A DNA stretch of 64,000 bases from Combretum micranthum (Eukaryota > Streptophyta > Magnoliopsida > Myrtales > Combretaceae), in NCBI GenBank assembly GCA_024138025.1, contig JAMXBD010003399.1:58180-122179 (forward strand), read 5' to 3'. The notes beneath the pieces are model-generated. The model saw nothing but the letters and a program-made list of their open reading frames with translations, ran no database searches and was not told the DNA's origin. The translations under genes and the position numbers were made by a program. Positions 22,101-33,588 of this stretch are shown here, in pieces. Each line of letters opens with the position of its first letter. Position 1 is the first letter of the stretch.

Positions 22101-22845
22101 ATCATTTATTTTTATATTTTTTTTATTCATATAGATATATATTTTAATATCTTTATATCTCTTGTGGTATTTTTTTTTTTATATAGAAATGAGATTGCAT
22201 AGGTGTAAACCCCCAAAGTTTTGGGATCGGTTTAGCTTAAGCCCTAATTTGGAAGTCAACCGGAAACCCAAAAGTCAACAAAACCAAGTTAGACGTGATA
22301 GCTTAGAGTCCGGCAATCCCGAATAAGCAACTCCGAGAAAGTAAGCAAGAGTTTAGTATGTAGAATAGTTCGTAATTACCTAAGGAAGCTCAAAAAGATC
22401 AGATTAGTAAAACCGCGACTCGTTTCGAACCCGATTGGATATAGTTCTTGAAAAACGTGTTCCGAGGCTCAAAATAGTAAAAATATTCTGAATATACCGT
22501 TAGACTCGTAAAAATATAAGATTTTCAAATATATCAGTTTTATAATTTTTCGGTAAGTACAATAACAGATATTTCAATTATACGTGTATTTTCTTACTAC
22601 CGGTACTTTATTAGTCATATTTACTTTACATTACACTATTCACTACTATTCTACACTACTCTTTTATCTCTACTTTTTCTCACACCTACTCTTACAAATA
22701 CCATAACCTATAACCATTACTTTTTACCCTTTCTATAACTTTATTTTACTTCTACCTTACTTATTACTTCATTTCATCAACAAAAATACAAAACAAAACA
22801 CACACTCTCTCCCTTTCCTTACATGGCTAGTGCCAGTGTCGCGCA

Positions 22846-22866
22846 CCCCCCCCCCCCCCCCCCCCC
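22846..22866 (+). repeat. Poly(C) run, 21 C
   Basis: Twenty-one consecutive C, followed by CTCTCCCCCCTCCCTC, in a region of LTR R that reads GGCACCGGCC and TGCACTGGCC in antisense in the other copies, without any run. Likely a local expansion; the exact length may be an assembly estimate. Confidence 0.9.
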
Positions 22867-22950
22867 TCTCCCCCCTCCCTCTTCTTATATCTCCTCGATT
22901 TGTTTTATTTTCTTTTATTTTAATCACTCAAAAATCACTCCACATTTTCC

Positions 22951-22958
22951 TATAAATA
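22951..22958 (+). promoter_or_regulatory. TATA box of R-family LTR copy 2
   Basis: TATAAATA in TCCTATAAATACCCCCC, followed by a CT-rich leader with CACTTCTTTCACAC where transcription would start. The position, about 0.75 kb into the LTR, is reasonable for a U3/R boundary. The start site is inference. Confidence 0.55.
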
Positions 22959-24610
22959 CCCCCCACCTCTTTCACTTCTTTCACACAATTACAACTCACA
23001 AACTCTCTGGAATTCTCCTCTCTAAACTCTCTCGCGAATTTCTTTTATAAACTCTCTCAAAAAAATCATAAAACCACTTTTCATCTACAACAAAACCCAT
23101 AACCATATAACATTACAAAAACCTTCTTTAGTAAACTTTTCTTATTATTTTATTCTCCTCATGTCATGTACCTTTACATGATCATGGCGTGAGTTTCCAA
23201 AAACTAAGTGTTATGGAAGCTACACTATGTTCATGTATTGTTCCAGTTCATGAAAATCCATTTATGTTTATATTGTTTACTTTGTTCATATTATTGTTAT
23301 CATATCTAAGTATTGTTATATATCTATATATATATATATATCATATTCTTTAGAGCATATAAGCTTACTTACAATTTATTTATTTCATGCAAAGCAATTT
23401 ATTTAATTCTTCCATTGTAATTTATTTAATTCTTATTGTTTTAAGACTAGTCTCTAGTTTTAGACTTGTCCTCATCAAGTCAAAACAAATTTTTCTTTAT
23501 TTCATTTTATTTTTCTTTTAGGACTTGTCTACTTCTTAGTCCTGGGAGCCTTGAAAAAGCTAAGACTTCCAATACTTGACTTTATTTATTATTTACGTTA
23601 TTTTCGCTTGTTGTTATTATTTCTCATAAATCATGCCATTAAGATTGTTGTCCAAATTTTTCAAAACTCTAAAATACTCGATAAAAAGGAGATTTTGTCA
23701 CTTAGGAATAAATTTATATGAAATATGAAATCTATGATTTAACAAAAGTAAAAATTATACCATTTCAAGTTATTAGAAGAACTCACTACAATTTTAGGAG
23801 CTATTTTCATTTTGAAAAGCTCTTAAATCATTTCTATATTACCTTGTTTTTCGAAAAAGAAATGATTTTTATACAAAAATGATTTCTCTGAAAACATAAT
23901 ATAAAGGAAACCTTATGAGAAAGTAATGAGAACTTTCAAATTAAGATCTTTTCAAACAAATGATCAAAGAAAATTTGTATAGAAAATAAATAGGAAAAGT
24001 AGCAATAATATAGAGAATTTAGAAAAAGAAGAAAATTTCTTTTCAAAAAAGTCATTTAGGAAAAATAACAAGTCAATCATAAAGTAATTCTTTGAAAACA
24101 AAAGGAATCAAAATATTCATTTCAAAACAATTTAGAAAATGAATTCTTGTAAACTATAGTTTTTTAAACTCTTAATTGACATTGTTTTACTCAAGAAACA
24201 TGAATGGACAACAAACCCTTGAGCATGAATAAAATATAAGCTAAGTAGCTATAAAAACAGAAATTTTCAACTATATAGATAACTAAGTATTTATCAAACA
24301 AATTTTGAAAGATTTAATGTTTGAACCAACATTGTTTTTGGGTTGGAAAATTCGTGGTGAATTTTATCACCACTGTTTCGGAGCCTATATGATCTATTTT
24401 GTTAAAAATAGTTTTAGAAATGAGTAGATCTTTTCGAGTAGGTAGAAATCGATATATTATATGCACGATTCCGAGTTAAAATGACCAAGTTATGGCCATT
24501 TTAAATTGGAATTCTCCTTTATACGAACTTTAACGTTCTCATGACATTGTTTTATCAAAATTCAAGAAAATCATCAAGAAATACTGATCTTAGGTATTTT
24601 TTTTGGCTAG

Positions 24611-24706
24611 GTGATTCCGAGGAAGGATATCTATACCCCGAAGACTATTTCGATTTAGTGGAGTGTGTGAGCGACTCATCCGCTAGAGAATCGTCGACAT
24701 GGCATC
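24611..24706 (+). other. Exon-like acidic block in R LTR copy 2
   Basis: The 96-bp block lies between TTTTTTTTGGCTAG (acceptor with T-rich tract) and /GTGAGTTTATT (donor). After the first two bases it is open throughout, beginning DSEEGYLYPEDYFD. The equivalent blocks are 97 bp (43639-43735) and 98 bp (15351-15448), beginning DPEEEYSYPDDYFD and NPDEEYPYLDDYFN. Acceptor, donor, length and the first 14 residues are kept although surrounding LTR sequence has diverged; the two other copies stop after residue 14. A retained small exon of the LTR transcript is the simplest reading. No domain is recognised; the longer 65-codon frame running across the acceptor (24541-24738) is not the unit conserved. 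Confidence 0.5.
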
Positions 24707-25004
24707 GTGAGTTTATTTTCTTAAAATACTTTACTTGATTGTGCTTTTAACATAGTCGCATTAGAATTAAGAAAAGATAAATGGATATGTATGTAAGATA
24801 ATTTGGTTGAAAGGATCCTAAGAATATCGGGGCGGAATTGATTTAATGTTTGTTTTAGTATAACACTTGATTTGTTTGAAATTCTATGATCACCTTAACT
24901 TTGACAATAATGATGCTATGAAGTCATAAATAAATTGGTTCATGCATACAACAAAGTAAGTCACATTGCATTGGCTATTATCCTTGGGTGAGAAGGATGG
25001 TAGT

Positions 25005-25145
25005 TCAGGTCGAAAGCAACATTTGGCGGAGTGACCGAAAGCGATTGCTTGGCGACATGGAGAAAATGCTTGGCGGATGGTCCGAAAGCAAGGCTTAATT
25101 CAAGTAGACTTAATGTGCTTGGTGATATTGATCAAAAGCACAAAT
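25005..25145 (+). repeat. GCTTGGCGAC..CGAAAGC short repeats in R LTR copy 2
   Basis: Words CGAAAGCAACATTTGGCGG, CGAAAGCGATTGCTTGGCG, AAATGCTTGGCGGAT and CGAAAGCAAGG recur. They are the reverse complement of those at 14927-15060, at the same distance (0.6-0.74 kb) from the LTR 3' end. Confidence 0.6.
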
Positions 25146-25917
25146 CTTTTTAACGAAAACTACTTGTTTTAAGGTTACGTATCACCAAACCTCGAATGGA
25201 GGCGTAAATCCATTCAACATATAGTTCCCGAAAGACTATATACCTTGTTTGCCCACGTGTATATTGCATCTCATTTGTTTGCTTAAATAACTTATTTGAA
25301 ATTTCATTTCAAGAAGTCATTTATGGAAATAGTTCTCACTAATCCTATTAGCTTATACCCTATAGATATCTTTTGCAGTTTCCTTATTTGTGGTTGAGGC
25401 CACGTGAACCCTGCAGTAGGTATTTTCTTTTTGTTAAGGAAATTTCTAGATGAAGTTAGTGTTGGATAAGATGTAAAAATATTCTTGTAATAGATTTGAG
25501 ATCGGAGAATGCCCTAAGTTTTGTAAGATCATTATTATGAATAAAAGAATATTATGAAGCCTCTTTTTTTAATGTGTTATTATATCTTCTTAAGCTTCAT
25601 AATTTCATGTATGGTCCTCTAAAATTGTGAGAACACGCCTTACAGTTAATATTAAAGCTTCTAGGAATGGCTAAGGTTGCCATATTTAAGCTTTAATGTT
25701 GAATGTGGTGGACTGTTACGTTTAGGATACCCATTGGGGCATGACAATAGGAAAGGTGCATATATTTATTTGTATATGAATAAAGAAAATAATATATTAA
25801 AATTAAAGAAGAAAGAAAAGGTTTTTTTTTTTTTTCAATCCTTTTGTAATGTAAAATAATAATTGTCCTTTTCTAATTGGGAGAGAAGGTTGAGTGGACT
25901 AAAGCGTCGAGTAGAAT

Positions 25918-26634
25918 TAGGGATACAATCGGGGCGGTCATATAAACCCAAACACGACCCGCTTCCTTATAGGGTTACCTAAACCCGATCCGTGACTCTC
26001 TAGGGTTTTATGTGCGGTTCTCAAATCCTCCCCTACAGGGTCATGGTCCGAGCCGCGAGCTCCATTGACCCGATTTTATTTTTACATTTTTTCTTTTTTT
26101 TCTTTTTCATTCTTTTTATTTATCATTTGTTTACTTGTCTTCATGATATATTCTTCATTTTACTTATTTTTTTCAATTTCTTTCATTTGATGGTAAAGCT
26201 ACACATAAAAAAAAGAAGTCAATAAGTTAGACAATTGATCTTCGATGTATGATGATCAACTTGTACCACATCATAGTAGAATTTATTTTACTTGAGGATC
26301 GAGATAGAAACATAAATACGAATATTATCTCTTATTAATTATAAACAAGTATAACATTATCAATGAGACAAAAAATAAATAAATTATACAATCATAGAGC
26401 TATAAAAATAATAATAATTGGATATATCAAAGTTTTATGTTATAAAACTTTTTTTTTTTATTAATCTTAATGGGTCGGATTGACCCTATAGGGTCATAAC
26501 TGCAACCCCGAACCCGACCCGTGACCTTACAGGGTCACAAAAAATTTTCCCATACCCGTCCCATAATCCTATAGGGTTTTTAGGGGGTTGGACAGGTCGG
26601 GTACTCTATAACGCCCCACTCAATTACATCCCTA
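25918..26634. mobile_element. Non-autonomous hAT-type element (MITE), 717 bp
   Basis: It starts TAGGGATACAATCGGGGCGG and ends CGCCCCACTCAATTACATCCCTA, imperfect inverted termini. The flanks AGTAGAAT (25910-25917) and GGTAGAAT (26635-26642) form an 8-bp duplication with 7 matches, diagnostic of hAT. The interior has further inverted words (CCCTATAGGGTC, GACCCG/CGGGTC), so the whole can fold back. There is no transposase. Confidence 0.85.
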
Positions 26635-26642
26635 GGTAGAAT

Positions 26643-28316
26643 GCTCCATGAGTATCTACGGTTTTTTATAACAAACGCTAACCGGTTATCACAAGTAACA
26701 AATAAAGCTATAAAAAATGCAAGCCTCCTCCAATAATTAAAAGACACGTGTACTAAATATATAGTGTTCATGTCTCCCTCCTTAAGGTGGAGTCTGTCTT
26801 AAACCCAACTCAAACAAAATAAACTGAAGTTGCGCTTTTGGCAGTTATTTAGTCATAACATCGACTAGCTCATATTTTGTGCAAGCATACTGTATTCTAA
26901 TAATACATAACTTTCTTTCATTAGTAGCGTAAAAGAAGGTACTAGGATTTGATACCTAAGATATGCGAAAAGACTCTTCTACCACTTTCGTATACTAAAT
27001 AATTATATGATATTGTGAACACCATATTTTTGTTCCCTTTAAAAATATATATATATATATAATATAAAAATAGAAAAAAAAAGAAAAGTATAATAAAAAT
27101 TAAAAATTATTAAAATATATAAATTAGTGAGATTAAAATTAACAAAAAGAATATAAAAACTAAGAAAGCCCTCTTTTAGGTAATAGGCTTATATATACAA
27201 GCTATGAATAAAAACATTTTAAAATTAAAAAGAGATAAATTAGAAAAAAAAAAAATAATAGGCCTTTTGTAGGTATAGACGTATAGTAGTCATTTTATAA
27301 TGAATTGGGCTGCATTTGAAAATTATTTTGGATTGTGGATCCATTGCGAAGTTGGTCCATTTTTTTATAATTGTATACAGCCAGATGTATATAGTTTAAA
27401 TATATTTATGTTGACAAGTAGATACGATATAGATAAGTTATAGATGCAGATACAGATACGATACAGATGAAAATCCGACAATCTAAACAGAGGGGCTATT
27501 TGTTTCGTCGGCGTACATAGAACACACAAACATTTTCATACAAACTATTTGCTAAGAAATATACAAATGAAAAACAAACATTTTTTACTCATAAACAGAT
27601 CAAACAGACTAAATACAGATAAGATACAAATGCATATAGAAACAAATACAAATACAAATAAAAAATAAACCATCCAAATAGACCTAAGTTCTATTTCATT
27701 TGTCTTACCTTGGTCGTTTTGACATATTATTTTTATCATTTTTAAACAAATCATTTATTAAGAAACAAATACATATGAAAAACAATGTTTTTACTTATAA
27801 ATAATCAAGTAGACAAGAAATATATCAGATATAGAGAAAATACAAATAAGATATATATGCAGATAAAATACAAATAAAATATAGATAAAGATCAATACAA
27901 ATTAAAATAAGATAATCCCAACATACCTTAAATTTCCTCGCATCAAAGATCACAAATACTCTTGAAAAACCCACATTTAACTTGTGCACGGAGCTTTGTT
28001 TCAATTTTTACTTTTCACAACTCTGCAAAACAAGACTCTACCTCATGAAAAAAATATTCTACCCAATAAAAAACACGGGAATTAATATATAATTATACCT
28101 AACTCAAGAAATTCCTTCACAATCGAAAACCGTCTCATATAATTTCTCACAACAAATCTTTAACAGATTTAGAAGTTGAACTAAAAACTAAATGCATTTA
28201 TAACTAGGTCCCGGTGGATTTGCCTTGTTTATTAATCCTTCTAAATTTTGCTGACATAAACCAATTTATAGTCATGTTATATAGGAATCGAGTTATGGGC
28301 CCTTTTTTCAAACCAC
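26643..28316. other. AT-rich noncoding stretch with MITE-like debris
   Basis: No gene recognised. Around 27485-27690 a GGGGCTATTTGTTTCG left end and a CCAAATAGACCTAAG right end enclose ACAAATACAAATACAAATA and AGATACAGATACGATACAGA words, like a short inverted-repeat element. A related half follows to about 27930, and similar sequence recurs at 52630-52790. Confidence 0.4.
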
Positions 28317-28534
28317 TTAAGTTGGGTCTCTCTGTTCAGTATTCGTTTCCTTCATGGTCATTGTCATTGATACTTGTTTTGAAGCATTGAGTAAGGAATG
28401 TGGAAGCTTGGAAAGAACGAAATTTGGAATCTGGATAGAAGAACGAACATCTGAGCAGTTAGGGACATGACCAAACAGGAAGAAACACCCAGGAATATCT
28501 AGGATGGACCCAAATATGTTGTCGATGAGTTTGA
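28317..28534 (-). pseudogene. Candidate last exon of an unrecognised gene, split by the gypsy insertion
   Basis: On the minus strand, joining 34102-34089 to 28534-28317 and counting the TTTGA target once, restores an open frame of about 76 codons to a TAA at 28317-28319, just after an acceptor-like TATATGCAG at 34104-34106. The product contains KLIDNIFGSILDIPGCFF, GHVPNCSDVRSSIQIPNF and LLNASKQVSMTMTM. Codon texture and GC content are higher than in the surrounding noncoding DNA. I recognise no family, and upstream exons were not found to the right of the copia element. It may be a real terminal exon of a disrupted host gene or a chance frame. Confidence 0.35.
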
Positions 28535-29027
28535 TGCAATGCAGAAGAATTAATGTGATAAAAAAATGAAGCAAGCTGAATACAGCTAATTAGAATTGGC
28601 CGAATACAACCGAATGTAATAATCTGCTCACAAAATGGAGCAAGCTATTGTATTATAATTTTATTCTATATTTTGTTGTATTACATTATGGTGTATATAT
28701 AACTTGTAATACATGGATTGTTATAACGAATTTGATTCTCTAAAGATGCACATCATGTGCTAATCTGTCAGCTCATAGTTAGTTACAAAAATTCGCACTA
28801 TATCTTAATAATAATATGCTAATGGCTGTAGCAACTCAGCCTTTTATTTAAATCATTATGCTACATCCTTTTGCTCAAGCCCAGCTGTACCAATAGATCC
28901 ACTGTCCATTAGCCCAAGCCCATTATCCTCCAACATAATCACTAAAGCTCTTGACATCTCTAACTCATTGTTTCTTACCCGTTCCTTCTTCTGGTTGTCT
29001 TCCATGCACTTCTCAAACCCTACTGCA
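28535..29027 (-). repeat. 3' LTR of the gypsy element
   Basis: Plus-strand ends are TGCAATGCAG and CCCTACTGCA, giving TG...CA. It is followed on the right by the polypurine tract. About 5 percent different from its partner by eye. Confidence 0.95.
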
Positions 29028-29030
29028 ATA

Positions 29031-29042
29031 CCCTCCTCTTCC
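29031..29042 (-). other. Polypurine tract of the gypsy element
   Basis: The minus strand reads GGAAGAGGAGGG three bases before the 3' LTR; this is the plus-strand DNA primer of reverse transcription. Confidence 0.85.
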
Positions 29043-30240
29043 AAATCCCTTGTCCACAAGGGATATGTGGAAATTGTAGCTTGAGATCGTGATAGAACTC
29101 CCATGTGGCCTCACTGGCTTCCTTTCCTCGCCATAAAACAAGGATCATCGTCTCTGCCTTGTTTCCTCATTTTATCATTTTCCTGTCCAAGATTGCACTT
29201 GTCTTTAACCCTTCTTCTTGATTCGCTGCAGGTAGAACCGAGGACACATCAGGTCGAGGTCTGTGATATTTCTTAAGCTGGGACACATGGAAGGTAGGAT
29301 GGATCTCCGTATGTGGTGGTAGCTCCAAGCGGTAAGCCACAGTTCCGATTCTCTCTATTATCTTGTACGGTCCATAATAGCAAGCTGCGAACTTGTGATG
29401 TCTAGATGATTTGAGCGATAATTGTCTGTAGGGTTGGAGTTTTGAGTAGTACCATGTCTCCGATCTCAAACCTTCTTTCACTTCTTGACTTGTCTTCCAC
29501 TTGCTTCATGCGTTGTTGGGCTCTTCGAAGATGAAATTTGAGTAATTTTATCTGATCTTCCCAGTTAATGAGTAGTCGGTCCACCGCTTCAACGCTTGAG
29601 TCCCCTGGAATGTAGGGAAGGTGCAACAGAGGAGGGTAACCGTATAGTGCTTCAAAGGGAGTGATCTTAGAACTGTGGTGAAAGTTGGTGTTGTACCACC
29701 ATTCGGCCAGAGATAGAAATTGAGCCCACTTTTTAGGACATTCCCCAGTAACACAACGTAAGTAGGTTTCAAGACACTTATTGACCACTTTGGTCTGACC
29801 ATCCGTTTTGGGATGGTAGGCAGTGGAAATGTTTAGTTCCACTCCTTGTAATTTGAAAAATTCTTTCCAGAAGACACTGACAAAGATAGGATCTCTATCA
29901 AATGTGATAGGCAGTGTATGGCTGAGTTAAGGCAATGAAATGACTATATTTACTTAACCGATCCACTACTACCATTATTACATCGCTCCCATTAGATTTG
30001 GGCAATCCTTCAATAAAGTCCATGCTGATGGCCTGCCAACACTCTCTTGGAATTTGTAAAGGACTTAAAAGTCCTGGAACAGCCACATTCTCATACTTAT
30101 AGCGTTGGCATTTGTCACGCTTTCTTACAAATTGCCCCACGTGCCTCTAACTTGGGCCAGTTAAAAAGTAGAGATCCTTTTGTAAGTTGCATTAGCACCA
30201 GAATGTCCTCCTAAAGGACCCCCATGATAGAGCTGTAGGA
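29043..30240 (-). pseudogene. Gypsy integrase and chromodomain
   Basis: It would insert the cDNA into chromatin. The zinc-binding end is partly visible (FVRKRDKCQRYKYENVAVPG). The core follows with WQAISMDFIEGLPKS (first Asp), VVVDRLSKYSHFIAL, then ISTAYHPKTDGQTKVVNKCLE (with the catalytic Glu) and the C-terminal HVSQLKKYHRP. In another frame MILVLWRGKEASEATWE and LKLQFPHIPLVDKG form a chromodomain that reads histone marks, the hallmark of chromoviruses. A broken frame near 29900, one near 29410 and one near 29170 disable it. Confidence 0.9.
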
Positions 30241-30273
30241 TCTTATTCCTGAGAGCTGATGATGGTCCAACAA

Positions 30274-31739
30274 CTACCTTCCTTTGCATCTTAAGATGTT
30301 GCCTTCATAAGTGTAATACTCCACCACTTTTCCTTTCTTAAGTGTTGCAATTTTGAGTTTGAGTCCTTCATCCAATTCCCAACTAGCTTCAATCTCTTTC
30401 AATAGGTCTGGTGCAAAAGCTTGAACAGCCAATTGTCCTAGTAAAAATGGATCCCCGCGAGATAAAGAATCAACAGCAGTGTTAGAAGGACCAGACTTAT
30501 ACTCAATAGTATAGTCTAGTCCTAATAGTTTGGTAAGCCACTTTTGTTGGCTTAGGGTCACCAATCGTTGCTCAAGTAAGTACTTGAGGCTATGGTGATC
30601 AGTTCTAATCACAAAGGGATGACTTAAAAGATAATGCCTCCACTTATCTATGGCATGTACTAACGCCATCAGCTTTCATTCATACACTGACAAGCCACGA
30701 TGCTTAGGTGCTAGGGATTTACTCATAAATGCAATAGGGTGTCGGTCTTGCATCAAGACAGCTCCAATACCATCACTACTAGCATCTGTCTCTATCACAA
30801 AGACCTTATTGTAATCTGCCAAATTGAGAACAGGAGCTTTAATGAGGGCACCATTGAGCTGATCAAAAGCTACTTGTGCCTCTGGACTCCACTTAAACTG
30901 ATCTTTTTTTAGTAGCTGAGTTAATGGTCTAGCAATGGAGCCAAACCCTTGGATGAATCTCTTGTAATACCCAGCCAACCTAAGGAATCCATGTAGTTGT
31001 TTAAGAGTTTTTGGAATTGGCCAATTAGCCACGGCTTCAATCTTCTTTAGATCTGTAGCCACACCTTCCTTAGAGATAATATGTCCCAAGGAATCAATCT
31101 GTTGTAACCCAAAATCACATTTCAAACGTTTAAGGAATAGACGTTCTCGCCTTAGTACCAAGAAGACTTCCTTTAAGTGTTCGACGTGTAGTTCAATGCT
31201 AGTGCTATACCCTAGTATGTCGTCGAAAAATACTAGCACAAACCTTCTTAAATAGGGTCTGAATATTGTATTCATGAGTCCTTGGAATGTGGATGGAGCA
31301 TTCGTCAAGCCAAAGGGCATGACCAAGAACTCGTAGTGACCTTCATGTGTACAAAAAGCAGTTTTGTACACGTCCTTAGGATGCATTAAGACCTGATGAT
31401 ACCCTGACCTAGATCCAGCTTGCTAAAATAGGTTGCTTCTTTCAATTCATCAAATAAATCATCAATAATGGGATTAGGAAAATGATCTTTTATCGTTTGT
31501 TTATTAAGATCCCTATAATCCACACACATTCTCCACGTATTGTCTTTTTTCCTAACCAAAACTACTGGAGAAGTGAAAGGACTGTAACTCTCGCTGATGA
31601 TCCCACTGGACAACATTTCTTTGACCATATCTTCCAATACAAAATTTTGAATAGCAGAATATCTATAGGGTCTAAGGTTATCTGGAATGGTACCTTCATG
31701 TAGGTGGATTCTATGATTGTAGGCCCTATGAGGAGGCAA
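30274..31739 (-). pseudogene. Gypsy reverse transcriptase and RNase H
   Basis: RT copies the element RNA into DNA. Blocks in order: PYRYSAIQNFVLEDMVKEML, SPVVLVRKKDNTWRMCVDYR, then [17 protein letters not shown] and the catalytic FFDDIL box (equivalent to YVDD). RNase H starts at [15 protein letters not shown] and continues DKWRHYLLSHPFVIRTDHHS. A frameshift near 31386 and a stop near 30676 break the frame. Confidence 0.93.
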
Positions 31740-32056
31740 CCCTTATGGATCCTCAAACAACTCCTGGAATTCTCTGAGTAAGTCTTCTATCTGGGTAGTA
31801 ACTTCTCATTCACCTTCATGTCCTTTGAGTCATCTTCTTTAATCATCCAGCAATACATCTCAACATGTCCAGTGGCCCGAGTCAATATATGAGTTAATTC
31901 TTGACCAGTTATATTTCGAATGGTCTCCTTTTCTCCCATAACACACATCTATCACCTTTCCATGCAAACTCCATTCTTTGCTGTTTAAAGTTCCAATTCA
32001 CAGTTCCCAATCTATTCAGCCAAGGCATGCTTAGAATTAGTCACAATAATTCAGGT

Positions 32057-32965
32057 TTAAGGTATAGAAATCGGATTCAAACTCTGTTCCTTCCATGATC
32101 TAACAAACTTCTTAACAACACTAGTACTATATATCTTAGTACCATCTGCTAATATCACCGCAATGGGTTCTAATGTCGACATTACACAGTTCAACCCCAC
32201 AGCTAGGCGTTCATCAATGAAATTGGATGAACTACCTGTGTCAATGAGTATGTTCAACATTCGGTTCTTAAACTTGCCCCTTGCTCTCATGCTATGTTCA
32301 CTGGGACCCTCATCTATTCCTGCTACACACAGAGTAAGCTGGGTGAGATCAGCCACTAACCCTTCCTCAGAATCATCCACTTCCTCACTTATTCCTTCGA
32401 CATCTTCTGAAGCAACCACCAACAAATTCAGTCTCTTACTCTTACAATGGTGTCCTGGTCCGAATGGTTCATCACACCAGAAACACTGTTTCTTTCTTCT
32501 TATCTCCTCAAATCCCTCTGAAGTCATTTGCCTAGTATTTCTAGTCCCATGAGAGTTTGGGCCACGGTTTGTGGAGTTTTGGTTAGTGTTTAGGGTTTGG
32601 TTAGTGTTTGGGTGCGAGTTGGTGTTTGCTTTGGGTAGGGTAGATTGGCTTGGGTTAATGTGGTGATAATAACTAGTTGTGTATTTTTTGTTGGGAGGGT
32701 GGTTGTGTGTAGGTTGTTTAAAGGTCTTAAGGTTGTGTTTAGAGGATAATAGGGTTACTTCTTGTAACTTGGCTAGTGTGTAAGCTTGTGTAAAGGTTTT
32801 TGGCTTAAACATACGAATTGGGTACTGTTGCTCAGGTTTCAATCCACTCAAGTAGCAGCTCAGTAAATGTGATTCAGACAACTGAACCTGCATAGATAAG
32901 TGTAGAAACTCGTCATTATAATCTTGCAATGGTCCTACTTGTTGCAGTTCCTTCAATTCAGACAT
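32057..32965 (-). pseudogene. Gypsy gag C-terminus (CCHC) and aspartic protease
   Basis: The retrotransposon gag domain shows LSMQVQLSESHLLSCYLSGL and a nucleocapsid knuckle CFWCDEPFGPGHHCKSK in the chromovirus form. The protease follows with ILIDTGSSSNFIDERLA, whose DTG is the catalytic triad. A Thr/Asn-rich spacer lies before the knuckle. The frame ends at 32057 before the RT. Confidence 0.9.
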
Positions 32966-33111
32966 CGCATCTTCATAACCCCTCTCATTAAACCGTGCAT
33001 TTAGAGCCTTGGTGAGTTCCTCCTAGGTTAAGTGACTCGTATCACCTTTGGCCTTGGCATATGCACTGAACCATTCGCAGGGCTTGGCTTCTAAGTGCAT
33101 TGTTGCAATTT

Positions 33112-33570
33112 TCACTTTAAGATGCTCAGGAGTTTCATCCAAAGCGAAAAAATCTTAGCTCTAGAAACCCAATTTCTAAACTCATCACCATTAAAAATAA
33201 GGAACTCTATTTTAGTACTTCGGGTAGGTACCTGGTAGGTTGACAAACAAGTTAAATTGTTGTTCTCAGTTGCCACCAGGGTTGAACTATTGCTATGATT
33301 TACATCAGACTTGATGTCAGTAGCGACCGATTTGCCATGTAATTGTTGCCTCAAAGTATCTATTGTTTGGCCTTGATGCTCAAGTAATGCTTGTTGTCTT
33401 TGCAGGTTTTCAGAGAACAATTTTACCCAATTATCCTGCTTCTTTGACTGGTCACGAAGGAACTTTTCTTGCCATTCATTCTGTGATTTTTCTTGCCGCT
33501 CAATCTGCTCCTTAATCACCCCTCCTAAAGCTTCTTCAATGCGTTTGAATTCCCTAGTTTCGGTAGCCAT
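33112..33570 (-). pseudogene. Gypsy gag N-terminus
   Basis: It starts with the first ATG after the primer site (MATETREFKRIEEALGGVIK). Residues about 15-70 are rich in Gln, Glu and Lys and likely form a coiled coil. The next part (about 32970-33111) needs a frame change to reach the rest of gag. Confidence 0.85.
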
Positions 33571-33573
33571 GAT

Positions 33574-33586
33574 GGCTCTGATACCA
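33574..33586 (-). other. tRNA-iMet primer binding site of the gypsy element
   Basis: The minus strand reads TGGTATCAGAGCC, complementary to the initiator Met tRNA 3' end, two bases inside the 5' LTR. Confidence 0.95.
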
Positions 33587-33588
33587 GT

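Larger units (their letters stand above)
22204..25746 (+). mobile_element. Solo LTR, family R copy 2 (3.5 kb)
   Basis: It starts TGTAAACCCCC and ends TTGGGGCATGACA, and is flanked by a perfect 5-bp duplication ATAGG at 22199-22203 and 25747-25751. There is no internal coding region. It is the reference copy of a family with further copies at 14295-17240 (minus) and 42576-50740 (minus). In sense order it holds a 5' segment with GTCAACCGG-type words, poly(C), a TATA box (22951), a 5' leader, CTTTAGAGCATATAAGCTTA, AGACTAGTCTC and TAGACTTGTC words, the exon-like block at 24611-24706, and short repeats at 25005-25145. The TATA box, block and GGGGCATGACA end all agree on plus orientation. Probably Ty3/gypsy (inference). 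Confidence 0.9.

Noticed and set aside
22823..23050. Proline-rich plus frame MASASVAHPPPPP
   Set aside because: Produced by the poly(C) run and lies across the LTR TATA box; absent in the sibling copies.
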